58,174 bases of DNA from DAIOFH01 sp036745875 (lineage in GTDB: Bacteria > Planctomycetota > SZUA-567): assembly GCA_036745875.1 (NCBI GenBank), contig DAIOFH010000003.1:1-58174 (forward strand), given 5' to 3'. The notes beneath the pieces are model-generated. The model ran no database searches and was not told the DNA's origin. It saw only the letters and a list, made by a program, of their open reading frames with translations. Position 1 is the stretch's first letter. Each line of letters starts with the position of its first letter. A program made the position numbers and the translations under genes. Of this stretch, positions 1 to 8,177 are shown in pieces.

Positions 1-43
1 TTATTTAATGAGCGCCTCCCGGTATAAATTCATATCGAAAAGC

Positions 44-478
44 CTAGAGCGGCAAAAGCGGCCGGTAGTCCCAGTCAATATCGAGACGGCGGTGGAGCTC
101 CTTCAGCTCCTCGTGATAATGTTCGGATAATTTCTCAACATGGGGGGTATGGGGTCCGTGGCAGAAATGCAATCGACAGCCAAGCACCCTGCCTTCCCGG
201 GCATGGCATTGGGTATGCTGCTGGAACGGGCAGCGTTTTCCTGCAGCGATCAACGCCTCGTCCGCGTTGATATCCTCCGGCCGCGGCGTGGTCTGAATCA
301 GTTCCCGTTCGAGCGCGCTCGCGTAAAGGATATGGTCCATCTTGTCGAATTGGCAGCAGGTACCACATCCGTTACAGATCTCCCCGAGGGCGGCGAGTTC
401 CATATCCAGCTCGCGGTACAGTTCCATCAGCAGCTGCAACCGTAGCGGTCGGGGATCTTTTATTTTTTTGCGTTTCAT
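44..478 (-). CDS. YkgJ-family cysteine-cluster protein
   Basis: A 144-residue soluble protein with the cysteine arrangement of the YkgJ/CxxCxxCC metal-chelating family. The core motif CNGCGTCCQF sits near residues 35-44, a KRCPF cysteine follows near residue 82, and a cluster containing CHAREGRVLGCRLHFC lies near residues 90-105. The family is thought to bind zinc or an iron-sulfur centre; the substrate is unknown. It is the last gene of the pyrH-frr-phnP run, and its ATG overlaps the stop of the upstream phnP-like gene by 4 bases, so translation is probably coupled. Similar proteins are frequent in Planctomycetota, which is one of the weak taxonomic hints here. Family call firm, function unknown. 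Confidence 0.8.
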   Translation of the reverse strand: MKRKKIKDPRPLRLQLLMELYRELDMELAALGEICNGCGTCCQFDKMDHILYASALERELIQTTPRPEDINADEALIAAGKRCPFQQHTQCHAREGRVLGCRLHFCHGPHTPHVEKLSEHYHEELKELHRRLDIDWDYRPLLPL

Positions 479-1311
479 GTTCTATCCAGTATAGGCACCT
501 GCAGCCTTAGCCCGTCGTATGCCGGAGTCATGCCTTCCGGCAGTTGGTCCAGTAAATCCTGGTGGCTGAAATAATGCGCCACATGGGTAATATATGTCTG
601 TTTGGGTCGTATCCTTTGGTGCAAACGAACTGCGTCGTCGAAGCAAAAATGCGTTTCGTGCTTGTGCCGAGTGACAAAACTGATAACCATCACATCCACA
701 TCTTCGACCAAATGCTCTGAACTGTCGGGCAACTGCGAAATATCGGTCATATAGGCGAGTTGGCCGATGCGGTAGCCGAGTATCTCCATTATACCATGTT
801 TTATGGGGATTGGCCTGATCGACAAACCGGCGAGTTCGAACTCTTCGGGCGCGATCGTAAGTTGGAGTTTTGGCAGCCCGCCACCCACTTGGAGCGGATT
901 CCAAATATAGGAAAATCTCTTCCTGATAGCCTCTATGCTCGGGGCGTTCCCCCACAAGCCCATAGGCTGCTCGTGCAAGCGCTCGCTTGTCGTGCCGTAC
1001 AATGGAAGGGTATAGGCGCGGATATCGTCAAGACCGTTTATATGGTCGGCATGCGAATGCGTAATCAAAACACCGTCGAGGCTCTCGACATTCGCGCGCA
1101 GACATTGCAGCCTGAACTCCGGACCGGAATCAATGATGATGTTTTGTCCGTTATGCCTGATCAGCGCGCTTGACCGCCAGCGGGTATCCCGCGGGTCGTC
1201 GGAGTGGCAGACAGGACAAGGGCAACTGGGTATGGGAATCCCCGTCGAGGTCCCGGTGCCGAGAAACTCGAACTCGAAGGTGGACGGGTATGTCTTGCTC
1301 TGGTCCGGCAT
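475..1311 (-). CDS. PhnP-like metallo-beta-lactamase-fold hydrolase
   Basis: MBL-fold phosphodiesterase-type hydrolase. The N-terminal GTGTSTGIP strand-loop is followed by a CPCPVC zinc-knuckle-like pair and the metal-binding HSHADH motif (HxHxDH) with downstream GLDD. Later histidines in IPIKHG and ITHVAH complete the usual two-metal site. PhnP-family enzymes cleave cyclic phosphodiesters, but without phn genes nearby the real substrate is unknown. An upstream in-frame ATG at 1341 would add 10 residues. I chose the internal ATG (MPDQSK) because the upstream one lies inside the terminal arm of a repeat element (see 1336-1480) and lacks a good ribosome site. Length about 278 residues, usual for the family is about 250-280. 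Confidence 0.85.
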   Translation of the reverse strand: MPDQSKTYPSTFEFEFLGTGTSTGIPIPSCPCPVCHSDDPRDTRWRSSALIRHNGQNIIIDSGPEFRLQCLRANVESLDGVLITHSHADHINGLDDIRAYTLPLYGTTSERLHEQPMGLWGNAPSIEAIRKRFSYIWNPLQVGGGLPKLQLTIAPEEFELAGLSIRPIPIKHGIMEILGYRIGQLAYMTDISQLPDSSEHLVEDVDVMVISFVTRHKHETHFCFDDAVRLHQRIRPKQTYITHVAHYFSHQDLLDQLPEGMTPAYDGLRLQVPILDRT

Positions 1312-1335
1312 GGGGCTTTCCCAAAAAAGCGGCAA

Positions 1336-1480
1336 GGGCATTTTACGAATCTTCGTGATGACAAGGAGTTAGCCGTCCCAGTCGCTTGCGTGACATTTCG
1401 CCAAACCACCGGCGAGAAATCACAACGCTTCTTCCAGCATCCAACCCCAATTGTCACAGAATTTCTGAAAATGCTTTAGG
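1336..1480. repeat. Self-complementary dispersed repeat, copy A
   Basis: About 145 bp with imperfect inverted termini. The left arm GCATTTTACGAATCTTC then TGACAAGGAGTTAG (about 1338-1373) mirrors the reverse complement of the right arm (about 1441-1479). The central part (about 1367-1446: CCAGTCGCTT, CCAAACCAC, AAATCAC, CTTCCAGC, CAACC) matches the centre of the element at 50351-50497. It lies between the frr terminator and the phnP-like gene, and its left end contains the ATG at 1341. It looks like a MITE- or REP-type non-coding element; no protein is encoded. Confidence 0.65.
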
Positions 1481-1509
1481 TAAAAATATCCCCGCAGAAG
1501 CGGGGATAT
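1481..1509 (-). terminator. Rho-independent terminator after frr
   Basis: Perfect 10-bp stem ATATCCCCGC / GCGGGGATAT with a 4-base loop (1486-1509). On the minus strand it is followed by a short T run. It lies 36 bp past the frr stop and separates frr from the phnP-like gene. Confidence 0.85.
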
Positions 1510-1544
1510 GGTAATAATACAGCAAGTGAAAGGATGAGGGCAAG

Positions 1545-2105
1545 TCAGATTTCCATGACTTCGGCGGTCTTTTTGCTGATTTCCTCGTCGACTTTCTTTT
1601 CGTAGTTCTTCACCAGGTTCTGGACATCGTCTTTCAGCTTCTTGAGGTCGTCCTCGGTGATTTCCTTTTTCTTCTGGAGATCTTCCAGACCCTTGATGCC
1701 GTCGCGGCGGGAATTGCGGACGGCGATTTTCGTTTCCTCGCCCTTGGCCTTGATGTCCTGCGCCAGCTTCTTGCGGCGTTCTTCCGTGAGGGGCGGGAAG
1801 GTAAGGCGGATCAGCTTGCCGTCGTTCTGCGGGGTGACGCCGAGGTCCGATGCGAGAAGGGCTTTTTCAATTTCCTTCAGGAGGCCAAGGTCGAAGGGCT
1901 TCAGCATCAGCTGGCGGGCTTCCGGGACGGAAATGGTGGCGCACTGCTTAAGGGGCATTTCTGCGCCGTACGCGTTGACGCGCACGTTTTCAATCAGGGC
2001 CGGCGTGGCGCGGCCGGTGCGGGTCATGCGGAATTCCTTCTGCAGGTGGCCGAGCGACTTTTCCATGCCTTTTTCGATTTCACTCATCACGTTGTCTGCG
2101 GACAT
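1545..2105 (-). CDS. frr: Ribosome recycling factor
   Basis: RRF splits post-termination ribosomes together with EF-G. At 186 residues it has the normal size. Recognisable family blocks are the N-terminal MEKSLGHLQKEFRMTRTGRA stretch, the PLKQCATISVPEARQLM region, and the C-terminal EERRKKLAQDIKAKGEE / AVRNSRRDGIKGLEDLQKKK helices. It follows pyrH at 65 bp, the classical pyrH-frr order. An AGGAGGATAC-like site lies just before the ATG. A strong terminator follows, so frr probably ends the pyrH transcript, with partial read-through at most. Confidence 0.97.
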   Translation of the reverse strand: MSADNVMSEIEKGMEKSLGHLQKEFRMTRTGRATPALIENVRVNAYGAEMPLKQCATISVPEARQLMLKPFDLGLLKEIEKALLASDLGVTPQNDGKLIRLTFPPLTEERRKKLAQDIKAKGEETKIAVRNSRRDGIKGLEDLQKKKEITEDDLKKLKDDVQNLVKNYEKKVDEEISKKTAEVMEI

Positions 2106-2170
2106 TGTATCCTCCTGTATGGCAATCTATATAGGGTAAACGAATGTTCTTTTTGAGCCGCCGGTTCCCG

Positions 2171-2884
2171 CTAATCCCCTTCAACCCTGGTGCCGATATG
2201 CTTGCCGAGGGCGGCCTTGATGGTGTTGCCCTTTTCCTTGAGGGAATAGACGATGATGGGAAGATTATTGTCGCGGCACATGGTGAAGGACGCGGTGTCC
2301 ATGATCTGGAGGTTTTCGCGGATCGCCTGCGAATAGGTAATGTTGTCGTAGCGGATGGCGTTGGGGTTGATCATCGGATCTTCAGTGTAGATGCCGTCGA
2401 CCTTTGTCGCCTTGAGGACAGCCTTGCAACCGAGTTCCACGGCCCTCAGAGCGGCGGCGGTGTCGGTGGTGCAATAGGGGTTGCCGGTGCCGCCGGCGAG
2501 GATGACCACCCTGCCTTTTTCCATGTGGCGCTGGGCGCGGCGACGGATATAGGGTTCAGCCACCTGGTCCGCCTGGATGGCGGAAAGGACCCGCGTGGCA
2601 TAGCCCATCCCTTCGACGGCCGATTGCAGCGCGAGGGCGTTGAGGATGGTGGCTGTCATGCCCATGTAATCGGCGGTGCCGCGTTCGATGCCGAGGGCGG
2701 CGCTTTCCCGTCCGCGCACGAAATTGCCGGCACCCACCACGATTGCTATTTCTATGCCTGCCGTGGCAACGTCCCGTATTTCCTGCGCGACCATAAGCAG
2801 GGACTCGCGGTCAAAACCTTCGCCCTTGTCGCCGCCGAGGGCCTCACCCGATATCTTCAAGAGTATTCTACCAAAAGTCGGCAA
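2171..2884 (-). CDS. pyrH: UMP kinase (uridylate kinase)
   Basis: Phosphorylates UMP to UDP; bacterial hexameric amino-acid-kinase-fold type. The N-terminal RILLKISGEALGG glycine loop, IVVGAGNFVRG, the DYMGMTATILNALALQ segment, and LAGGTGNPYCTTDTAAALRA are all intact. The start is a TTG (residues PTFGRILL follow), chosen because a GAAAGGA site lies the right distance upstream and there is no in-frame ATG nearer the conserved start. Length 237, typical. Lies directly upstream of frr. A terminator for the gene behind it (2921-2947) suggests that pyrH has its own promoter in the short gap 2885-2920. Confidence 0.96.
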   Translation of the reverse strand: MPTFGRILLKISGEALGGDKGEGFDRESLLMVAQEIRDVATAGIEIAIVVGAGNFVRGRESAALGIERGTADYMGMTATILNALALQSAVEGMGYATRVLSAIQADQVAEPYIRRRAQRHMEKGRVVILAGGTGNPYCTTDTAAALRAVELGCKAVLKATKVDGIYTEDPMINPNAIRYDNITYSQAIRENLQIMDTASFTMCRDNNLPIIVYSLKEKGNTIKAALGKHIGTRVEGD

Positions 2885-2920
2885 AACATATCCTTTCTCG
2901 CAAAGCGTTCCCAGTAATTA

Positions 2921-2947
2921 AAAACAAGGACGGTTATTCACCGTCCT
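2921..2947 (-). terminator. Terminator overlapping a stop codon
   Basis: 8-bp stem AGGACGGT / ACCGTCCT with a 5-base loop; on the minus strand it is followed by TTGTTTT. The TAA stop of the upstream minus-strand gene (2934) lies inside the hairpin. Confidence 0.7.
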
Positions 2948-3416
2948 CAGTATTATCGCCAACTTCTTCGACCGAAGCGCCGCCGCCGGACCCTATGGTG
3001 AATTGGCGGCGGAAGGCGCAGGCAAGGTCCATGATGGCGGTGGCCAATTCGATGGACATGCCGATCGCTTCTTCCGGTGCTACTTTTTGCTCGCGGCAGT
3101 GGGCAAGGAACGCGGTCCTGAGATGCCTGGCGAAATCCGGTACCACGTTATGGTTATACCGGCGTTCCTCCAGGGCAAGTTCCATCCAGCCGGAAATGCT
3201 GCCGAGAAGGTTTACCTCAAGAAGCCGCATCTCGCGTTCGACAAAGCCTGCGTGCTGCAAGCGGTCGCGCAATGCGGCGCGGATGACTTCCGGCCCCATG
3301 TCGATCCGATTGCGTTCACGATAGCGGGCAATCACCCTGTCGACCGCCTGGTCGATGCTTGCCGGAGGCAAAGGCTCGCTGTCGGATTCGAAAGAAAAAG
3401 CTGGTTCGGAAGACAT
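2934..3416 (-). CDS. Conserved hypothetical, helical acidic protein
   Basis: A 160-residue protein that I do not recognise. It is predominantly helical: RVIARYRERNRIDMGPEVI near residues 27-45, MRLLEVNLLGSISGWMELAL in the middle, and a C-terminal segment EAIGMSIELATAIMDLACAF. It ends in a Gly/Glu/Asp-rich tail. No signal peptide, membrane segment or metal motif is visible. It is 130 bp downstream of lpxK on the same strand and is closed by a terminator that overlaps its stop, so it is probably the last gene of the HIT-cupin-lpxK run. Coding status is supported by the GGAGGTAC site before the ATG and by GC-rich codon use. Confidence 0.7.
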   Translation of the reverse strand: MSSEPAFSFESDSEPLPPASIDQAVDRVIARYRERNRIDMGPEVIRAALRDRLQHAGFVEREMRLLEVNLLGSISGWMELALEERRYNHNVVPDFARHLRTAFLAHCREQKVAPEEAIGMSIELATAIMDLACAFRRQFTIGSGGGASVEEVGDNTEDGE

Positions 3417-3546
3417 GGGCGTACCTCCATCTTTTCTCTTTAGGGCTTACCCCTCGTGGAGAAACGGTTCCGGACATCGTAAAAATGCCCTAACCTTGTA
3501 AATTGTGCCAGCATACTTATTAAAATGCAATAGACAATTGTTTTTT

Positions 3547-4599
3547 TTACGTTAGCCGGTTCAAGGCACCGATAACCAAGTCCAGCAAACGACTCGCCTC
3601 CTCAACTTCCTGGCGGACTGCCAGCACCCTTATAGAGTCCACATTATCATTATCGACAAAATTGCTGAAATTCTTTTTCACCGCGTCTTTTTCCGTAACA
3701 ATAAGAAGCGCACCCTCCTTTTCTGCAAGAGACAAGGCGTTCCGGAGGACACGGTATTCCAACCCGGCATGATCCTTGACAGCCACGATGGCGACCACCT
3801 CCGCCCCCAGGGATGTCAATGTTTTGCCAAACGCCTCCGGTCTTGCTATTCCGCATAATGCCAGTACTTTACGTCCGGAAAGTTCAGAGAGGTCCAATTT
3901 TTTCCCAGTACTTTTTCGCAGGGAAAACGGCAGGTGTCTTGCCATAAAGACCGGGATGGAGGGGGCAAGGAACTGAATTTCAGCAGTGAGTTGCGACAAC
4001 TTTTCCGGTGAGACCTGATCGGAACGAGTAACGACCACGACCCCGGCTTTCCGGAGGGTGGATTTTGGTTCACGCAACAAACCACCCGGAATAGGCGTTC
4101 CCCCTCCCCAGGGGCTCATGGCGTCCACGAGCACGATGTCCAGATCTCGCCTGAGTTGCAAATGCTGGAATCCGTCGTCAAGGAGGATCGTGTCCGCACC
4201 CAGTTCCACCGCCTTCACGGCGGACCGCACCCGATCACCGCCTTCCACGACAATGGCGCGGGGAACAATTTTTCGGTAGAGCTCGCCTTCGTCCGAGACT
4301 CCATCCTCCGCCCGGTAGCCACGAAGAAGGATGGCGGGACGCTTTCCCGCCGCCAGCATTTTCTCAGCCAGCATGGCGACAAAAGGCGTCTTTCCCGAGC
4401 CGCCGGCGGTGAGGTTGCCTACACTGATAACCGGGACGGAAGCTGCAAAGGATTTATACACTCCGGCAGCATACGCCCATCGCCGCATGCGCATGACTTC
4501 GCCATAGGCGATGCCGGGAACCTTGAGCACAAGACGAAGGGCGGAACCGGTCAACCCGCCTCCGCCCTCAAGCATGATCCGTAGGTTTTGTTCGTTCAT
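3547..4599 (-). CDS. lpxK: Tetraacyldisaccharide 4'-kinase
   Basis: Inner-membrane-associated kinase that phosphorylates the lipid A disaccharide at the 4' position. The modified Walker A GNLTAGGSGKTPF is at residues 61-73, followed by the family blocks LLRGYRAEDGVSDEGEL, LDDGFQHLQLRRDLDIVLVD (catalytic Asp region) and LCGIARPEAF. At 350 residues it is of typical length. The N-terminal region, usually a membrane helix, is only mildly hydrophobic here. It is 36 bp downstream of the XRE-cupin gene and probably cotranscribed. It implies a lipid A-based outer membrane together with kdsA elsewhere in the window. Confidence 0.93.
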   Translation of the reverse strand: MNEQNLRIMLEGGGGLTGSALRLVLKVPGIAYGEVMRMRRWAYAAGVYKSFAASVPVISVGNLTAGGSGKTPFVAMLAEKMLAAGKRPAILLRGYRAEDGVSDEGELYRKIVPRAIVVEGGDRVRSAVKAVELGADTILLDDGFQHLQLRRDLDIVLVDAMSPWGGGTPIPGGLLREPKSTLRKAGVVVVTRSDQVSPEKLSQLTAEIQFLAPSIPVFMARHLPFSLRKSTGKKLDLSELSGRKVLALCGIARPEAFGKTLTSLGAEVVAIVAVKDHAGLEYRVLRNALSLAEKEGALLIVTEKDAVKKNFSNFVDNDNVDSIRVLAVRQEVEEASRLLDLVIGALNRLT

Positions 4600-4635
4600 C
4601 TTTGTCGTAAGGGTTACCCTAATTTCACCAAGGCC

Positions 4636-5223
4636 CTAAAACGGCGCGTACACCACGGCCAGAATCTTCGCCCCTTCCGGACCTGCAGCATGCAGGTGGT
4701 GCGGGACGATGGAATCGTAGTAAATCGTGTCGCCGGCAGCGAGGCGGTAGACTTCTTTCCCAAACGCGACTTCTATCTCGCCGGACATGACGAAGATGAA
4801 TTCTTCGCCTTCGTGGGTGGAGAGGATTGTTTCGCCGTTATGGGGAAGCACGTCGATGATAAACGGTTCCATGTGGCGGTCGGATTTATTGGCGGCGAGG
4901 GAATGGAAATTCAATTCCGCCTTGTGGTCGCCGAGGTTGGAACCGGTAAAGCGCGCAGTCTGTTCCATAGCGCCTTTACGGGTGATCACCGGCGCCTGGC
5001 CGACCTGGTCGTCAAGAAAACTGCCGAGACGAACCCCAAGGGCGCGGGCGATCTGCAACAGCGGCGTCAGGGATGGAACCAGGTCGCCGTCCTCCAGACT
5101 CTTGATCTGGCGGATGTTGGCGTCGAGGTTGCCGGGAATGGCTCCGGCGAGATCTTCAATGGTCATTTGGCGCTTTTCCCTGAGCGCCCTGATACGATGA
5201 CCGACGATATTTGTTTCCGACAT
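4636..5223 (-). CDS. XRE-family regulator with C-terminal cupin
   Basis: A 195-residue transcription factor. The N-terminal helix-turn-helix (about residues 8-65, MTIEDLAGAIPG...IRQIKSLEDG) is followed by a cupin barrel (about 110-190: ETILSTHEGEEFIFVMSGEI, GDTIYYDSIVPHHLHA). Relatives (PuuR/SutR-type) sense small metabolites through the cupin. The start is set by AGGAGAT 5 bases before an ATG; the reading frame stays open far upstream, but that region encodes the HIT gene in another frame. It lies 26 bp after the HIT gene and 36 bp before lpxK. Its target is not evident; the operon partners do not point to a ligand. Confidence 0.88.
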   Translation of the reverse strand: MSETNIVGHRIRALREKRQMTIEDLAGAIPGNLDANIRQIKSLEDGDLVPSLTPLLQIARALGVRLGSFLDDQVGQAPVITRKGAMEQTARFTGSNLGDHKAELNFHSLAANKSDRHMEPFIIDVLPHNGETILSTHEGEEFIFVMSGEIEVAFGKEVYRLAAGDTIYYDSIVPHHLHAAGPEGAKILAVVYAPF

Positions 5224-5249
5224 TCTATCTCCTAATGACAAGTAGACAA

Positions 5250-5597
5250 TTACAACAGCTTCTCGCTCATTTCCCTGCCGCCAAGCACATGGGCGTGAAG
5301 ATGGAACACCGTCTGTCCCGCACCGGGGCCGTTGTTGATGATGACCCGGCAGGAATCCAGCTTTTCTTTTTTCGCCACCTTGTTCGCGCCCAGCATGATG
5401 TCGGCGACCAGGTCCCGCTCCGACTCGCCGCAGTCCGACAGGCTCGCGACATGGCGTTTGGGAACGACGAGGACATGCACCGGCGCGGCCGGGCTGATAT
5501 CCCTGAACGCCAATATCTTGTCGTCCTCGTACACCTTGTTCGAGGGAATCTCGCCACGCACTATCTTGCAAAAGACGCAGTCATTTTCGGTTGACAC
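5250..5597 (-). CDS. HIT-family (HINT-like) nucleotide hydrolase
   Basis: A 115-residue histidine-triad protein. CVFCKIVRGEIPS at the N terminus and the catalytic HLHAHVLGG (H99, H101, H103) define the HINT branch, which hydrolyses nucleoside phosphoramidates. The start is GTG, with GGGAGA 6 bases upstream; the frame remains open to 5822 without a better start. First gene of the HIT-XRE/cupin-lpxK run. The gap to the divergent HD-domain gene (5598-5701) should hold both promoters. Confidence 0.93.
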   Translation of the reverse strand: MSTENDCVFCKIVRGEIPSNKVYEDDKILAFRDISPAAPVHVLVVPKRHVASLSDCGESERDLVADIMLGANKVAKKEKLDSCRVIINNGPGAGQTVFHLHAHVLGGREMSEKLL

Positions 5598-5701
5598 TTT
5601 TATCTCCCGAGAGCATATTATATCGGCCTGTAACAGATCCATATCATAACTGAGGGAAGATGCTAAGACCAGATTTTTATTCGACGGAAAAGAATACCGC
5701 C

Positions 5702-6265
5702 ATGGACAAAAAACAACTCGCCGACTGCCTGGAATTCCTCCATAAGGCGGAAAACCTGAAAAACACCCTCCGCAGCGCCCACACCTCCACCGGCCGCCGG
5801 GAAAGCTCAGCCGAACACACATGGCGGCTGTGCCTGATGATCATCCTGTTCGAAAAAGAGATCCCCGGACTCGACATCGCCAAACTGCTGCGCATGGCTA
5901 TTATCCACGACCTGGCAGAAGCCGTCTATGGCGACATCCCGGCCATCGAACAGGCCGGAACCGACAAGGGTGCGCTGGAAGTATCCGCCATGCACGAACT
6001 GCTGTCAACCCTGCCGCAGGAAATCCAGACAAACCTGTTTTCCCTCTGGGAGGAGTACGAACACCTGAAGTCGCCGGAAGCGCGCTTCCTCAAAGGCCTC
6101 GACAAGCTGGAAACAATCTTCCAGCACAATCAGGGAGCCAATCCGGACGATTTCAATTACACCTTCAACCTCGATTACGGCAAGGAATACATGAAATTCC
6201 ATCCGCTTCTCGAGGCGCTCAGGGAAATCGCCGATGCAGGGACAAAAAAGAATGCCGGTTTATAG
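5702..6265 (+). CDS. HD-domain phosphohydrolase (YfbR/HDDC2-like)
   Basis: A 187-residue HD hydrolase resembling 5'-deoxynucleotidases. Metal ligands are visible: H39 in SAEHTWRL, H69-D70 in IIHDLAEAVYGDIP, and an Asp in FLKGLDKLE. The likely substrate is a (deoxy)nucleoside monophosphate, by family. An upstream ATG at 5660 would add 14 residues but has poor spacing to its purine-rich site; I prefer MDKKQL. Monocistronic: a terminator hairpin encloses its stop codon. Confidence 0.85.
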   Translation: MDKKQLADCLEFLHKAENLKNTLRSAHTSTGRRESSAEHTWRLCLMIILFEKEIPGLDIAKLLRMAIIHDLAEAVYGDIPAIEQAGTDKGALEVSAMHELLSTLPQEIQTNLFSLWEEYEHLKSPEARFLKGLDKLETIFQHNQGANPDDFNYTFNLDYGKEYMKFHPLLEALREIADAGTKKNAGL

Positions 6266-6281
6266 CCGGCGTTCTTTTTTT
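6250..6281 (+). terminator. Terminator enclosing the stop of the HD gene
   Basis: Stem GAAtGCCGG / CCGGCgTTC with one G-T pair, followed by seven or more Ts. The TAG stop is in the loop. Confidence 0.9.
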
Positions 6282-6302
6282 AAGGCAGATAGATTTTCGA
6301 TA

Positions 6303-7922
6303 CTACAGGTTTTCCACCGCGTAAATGCGCTCAAGGTTCAGGATCGGGTCCTTCTTGAGCTGGTCGACTATTTCCTGTGAGACTGTTTCGGCCGTGCCGA
6401 TGACCATCGAAGCTTTTTTCAATTTCCTCAGCAAGCCCACCTGCATGTTTTCGATGTTGATCCCCCTGTCGCCGAGGAGCGTGCCGATACGGCCGATGAT
6501 GCCCGGCTTGTCCGGATAGCGCAAGAACAGCATATGGCTGTCGAGGCGGACTTCGATATCGGCGTCGTCTATTTGGATAATGCGCTTCCTTCCGTCCTGG
6601 TAAACGGTCCCGGAGAGGAGCGTCTCCTTCACCGTGCCGTCGGATTCGCCCTTGACGCGGATGTCGATGTGATCGATGCGGACCGCTCCGGATTCGCCTT
6701 CGTCATATGACAAATTCGACTTGATGCCGCGCTGCTGCGCCAGGTACATGGCGTTGATGTCGTTGGCGTCCTCTACGCCGAAGCGGTCGAGGATGCCCTT
6801 GACAGCGCAGGAACGGAGGATGCCGCCGTCCTTCCCGGCAAAAAACTCGCCGGCGAGGTGCACGGATACTTCGGTGACCGGCGCATTGACGAGATAGGCG
6901 GCGATCCGGCCCATCGATCCGGCCAGTTCCGCGTACAGCCTGAGGCTTTCGTCCGGGGAGAAAGTGACGTTGACGGCGTTGGTGATCTTGCCGTTCTTGA
7001 AATAGTCGACGACCTGCTCCGCCATCTGGATGCCGCAGCGCTCTTCCGCTTCTTCGGTGGAAGCGCCGAGGTGCGGTGTGAGGGTGAGGTCCTTGATGCC
7101 GAACAGCGGCCCTTCGCTCATTGGTTCCTTGGAGAAGACGTCGATGCCGGCGGCGGCGATGTGTCCCGACTTCACCGCTTCGGCGAGAGCTTCCTCGTCA
7201 ATGATGCCGCCCCTCGCGCAATTGACGACGCGCGCGCCCTTTTTCATCTTCCCGATGCGCTCCGCCGACAGGAGGTTCCTGGTCGCGTCGGTGAGCGGCG
7301 TGTGGAAGGTGATGAAATCAGCCTTTGCCAGGAGGGAGTCGACATCCTGGCAGAGCTCTACCTTGAGTTCCCGTGCGCGTTCGGCGGGGAAGAACGGATC
7401 GAAAGCGAGGACATGCATGCCGGCGGCCTGCATGACCTTGACGACATGCTGGCCGATCTTGCCCATGCCGATGACGCCGAGGACCTTTTCGTATACTTCG
7501 GTGCCGACGAGCGATTTCTTCTCCCACTTGTGCTGTTGCATAAGGCCGTCGGCGCGGGCGATGTTCCTGGCGGTGGCGAAAATCAGGGCGATGGCCTGTT
7601 CGGCGGCGGAGACGGTGTTGCCGAACGGGGTATTCATGACAATGACGCCTTTTTCGGTGGCGGCGGCCTTGTCGATGTTGTCGGTGCCGACGCCGGCGCG
7701 GCCAATCAATTTCAGCCTCGGTCCGGCGGCTTCGATGGCCTTTCGAGTGACCTTGGTGCCGGAACGGATCAAGAGCGCGTCGAAATCCTTGATTTTCTGG
7801 ATCAGTTCGTCCTCGTCGAATTTACCGCGCGTAATGACGGCATCTTCGCCGAAATAGTTTTTCAAGATGTCCAGGCCGCTTCCCTTGATGTTGTCGGCGG
7901 CCACGATGGTGTACTTAGCCAT
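6303..7922 (-). CDS. serA: D-3-phosphoglycerate dehydrogenase
   Basis: First step of serine synthesis, oxidising 3-phosphoglycerate with NAD. Long SerA type of 539 residues: N-terminal substrate domain, Rossmann domain with GVIGMGKIGQHV, catalytic ARGGIIDEEAL and HLGASTEEAEERCG, an intervening domain (about 320-450), and a C-terminal ACT domain (DKPGIIGRIGTLLGDRGINI) for serine feedback. The start ATG (MAKYTIVAA) has AGGAAAG upstream; a TTG seven codons earlier is unlikely. glyA follows upstream on the same strand, separated by 255 bp that hold an inverted-repeat element, so the two serine/glycine genes are neighbours but probably separately transcribed. Confidence 0.96.
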   Translation of the reverse strand: MAKYTIVAADNIKGSGLDILKNYFGEDAVITRGKFDEDELIQKIKDFDALLIRSGTKVTRKAIEAAGPRLKLIGRAGVGTDNIDKAAATEKGVIVMNTPFGNTVSAAEQAIALIFATARNIARADGLMQQHKWEKKSLVGTEVYEKVLGVIGMGKIGQHVVKVMQAAGMHVLAFDPFFPAERARELKVELCQDVDSLLAKADFITFHTPLTDATRNLLSAERIGKMKKGARVVNCARGGIIDEEALAEAVKSGHIAAAGIDVFSKEPMSEGPLFGIKDLTLTPHLGASTEEAEERCGIQMAEQVVDYFKNGKITNAVNVTFSPDESLRLYAELAGSMGRIAAYLVNAPVTEVSVHLAGEFFAGKDGGILRSCAVKGILDRFGVEDANDINAMYLAQQRGIKSNLSYDEGESGAVRIDHIDIRVKGESDGTVKETLLSGTVYQDGRKRIIQIDDADIEVRLDSHMLFLRYPDKPGIIGRIGTLLGDRGINIENMQVGLLRKLKKASMVIGTAETVSQEIVDQLKKDPILNLERIYAVENL

Positions 7923-7988
7923 TTGTAATGTTCTTTCCTGCAATCGAGTTTTTGATTCGCGACAATAGAAATGTTGTTCCCGATTTCC

Positions 7989-8123
7989 TCCCTCTCACCC
8001 TAACCCTTTCGTTGCGGTCGATCCGATGCGCCGCAAACAGCACTCCACAAAATGGTCGTCACGTCGGATGGACCCAGAGTACCCTCGTCCCCTAATGGGG
8101 AGAAGGTTAAAGTGAGGGGGAAG
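7989..8123. repeat. Inverted-repeat element between serA and glyA
   Basis: Outer arms CCCTCTCACCCTAACCCTTTC (about 7990-8010) and the reverse complement of GAGAAGGTTAAAGTGAGGGGG (about 8100-8120) match at most positions. A small inner hairpin TCCCCTAATGGGGA lies at 8088-8101. No coding potential. It resembles the palindromic CCCTCACCCTAACCC-type elements scattered in many bacterial genomes. It occupies the region where the serA promoter should be. Confidence 0.55.
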
Positions 8124-8177
8124 TAGATCGAAAACCACATTCCATCTTGCAAAACTCCAGTAGTTAATGTTTGGTTA

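Noticed and set aside
1..33. Ten-codon minus-strand frame at the window edge (ATG at 33, TAA at 1-3)
   Set aside because: Too short to judge. It closes at the edge and has no evidence beyond a purine-poor upstream region.
6858..7928. 356-codon plus-strand frame opposite serA, and similar long frames opposite glyA and recN
   Set aside because: Same shadow effect; composition dominated by Gly/Asp/Val/His and no recognisable domain.
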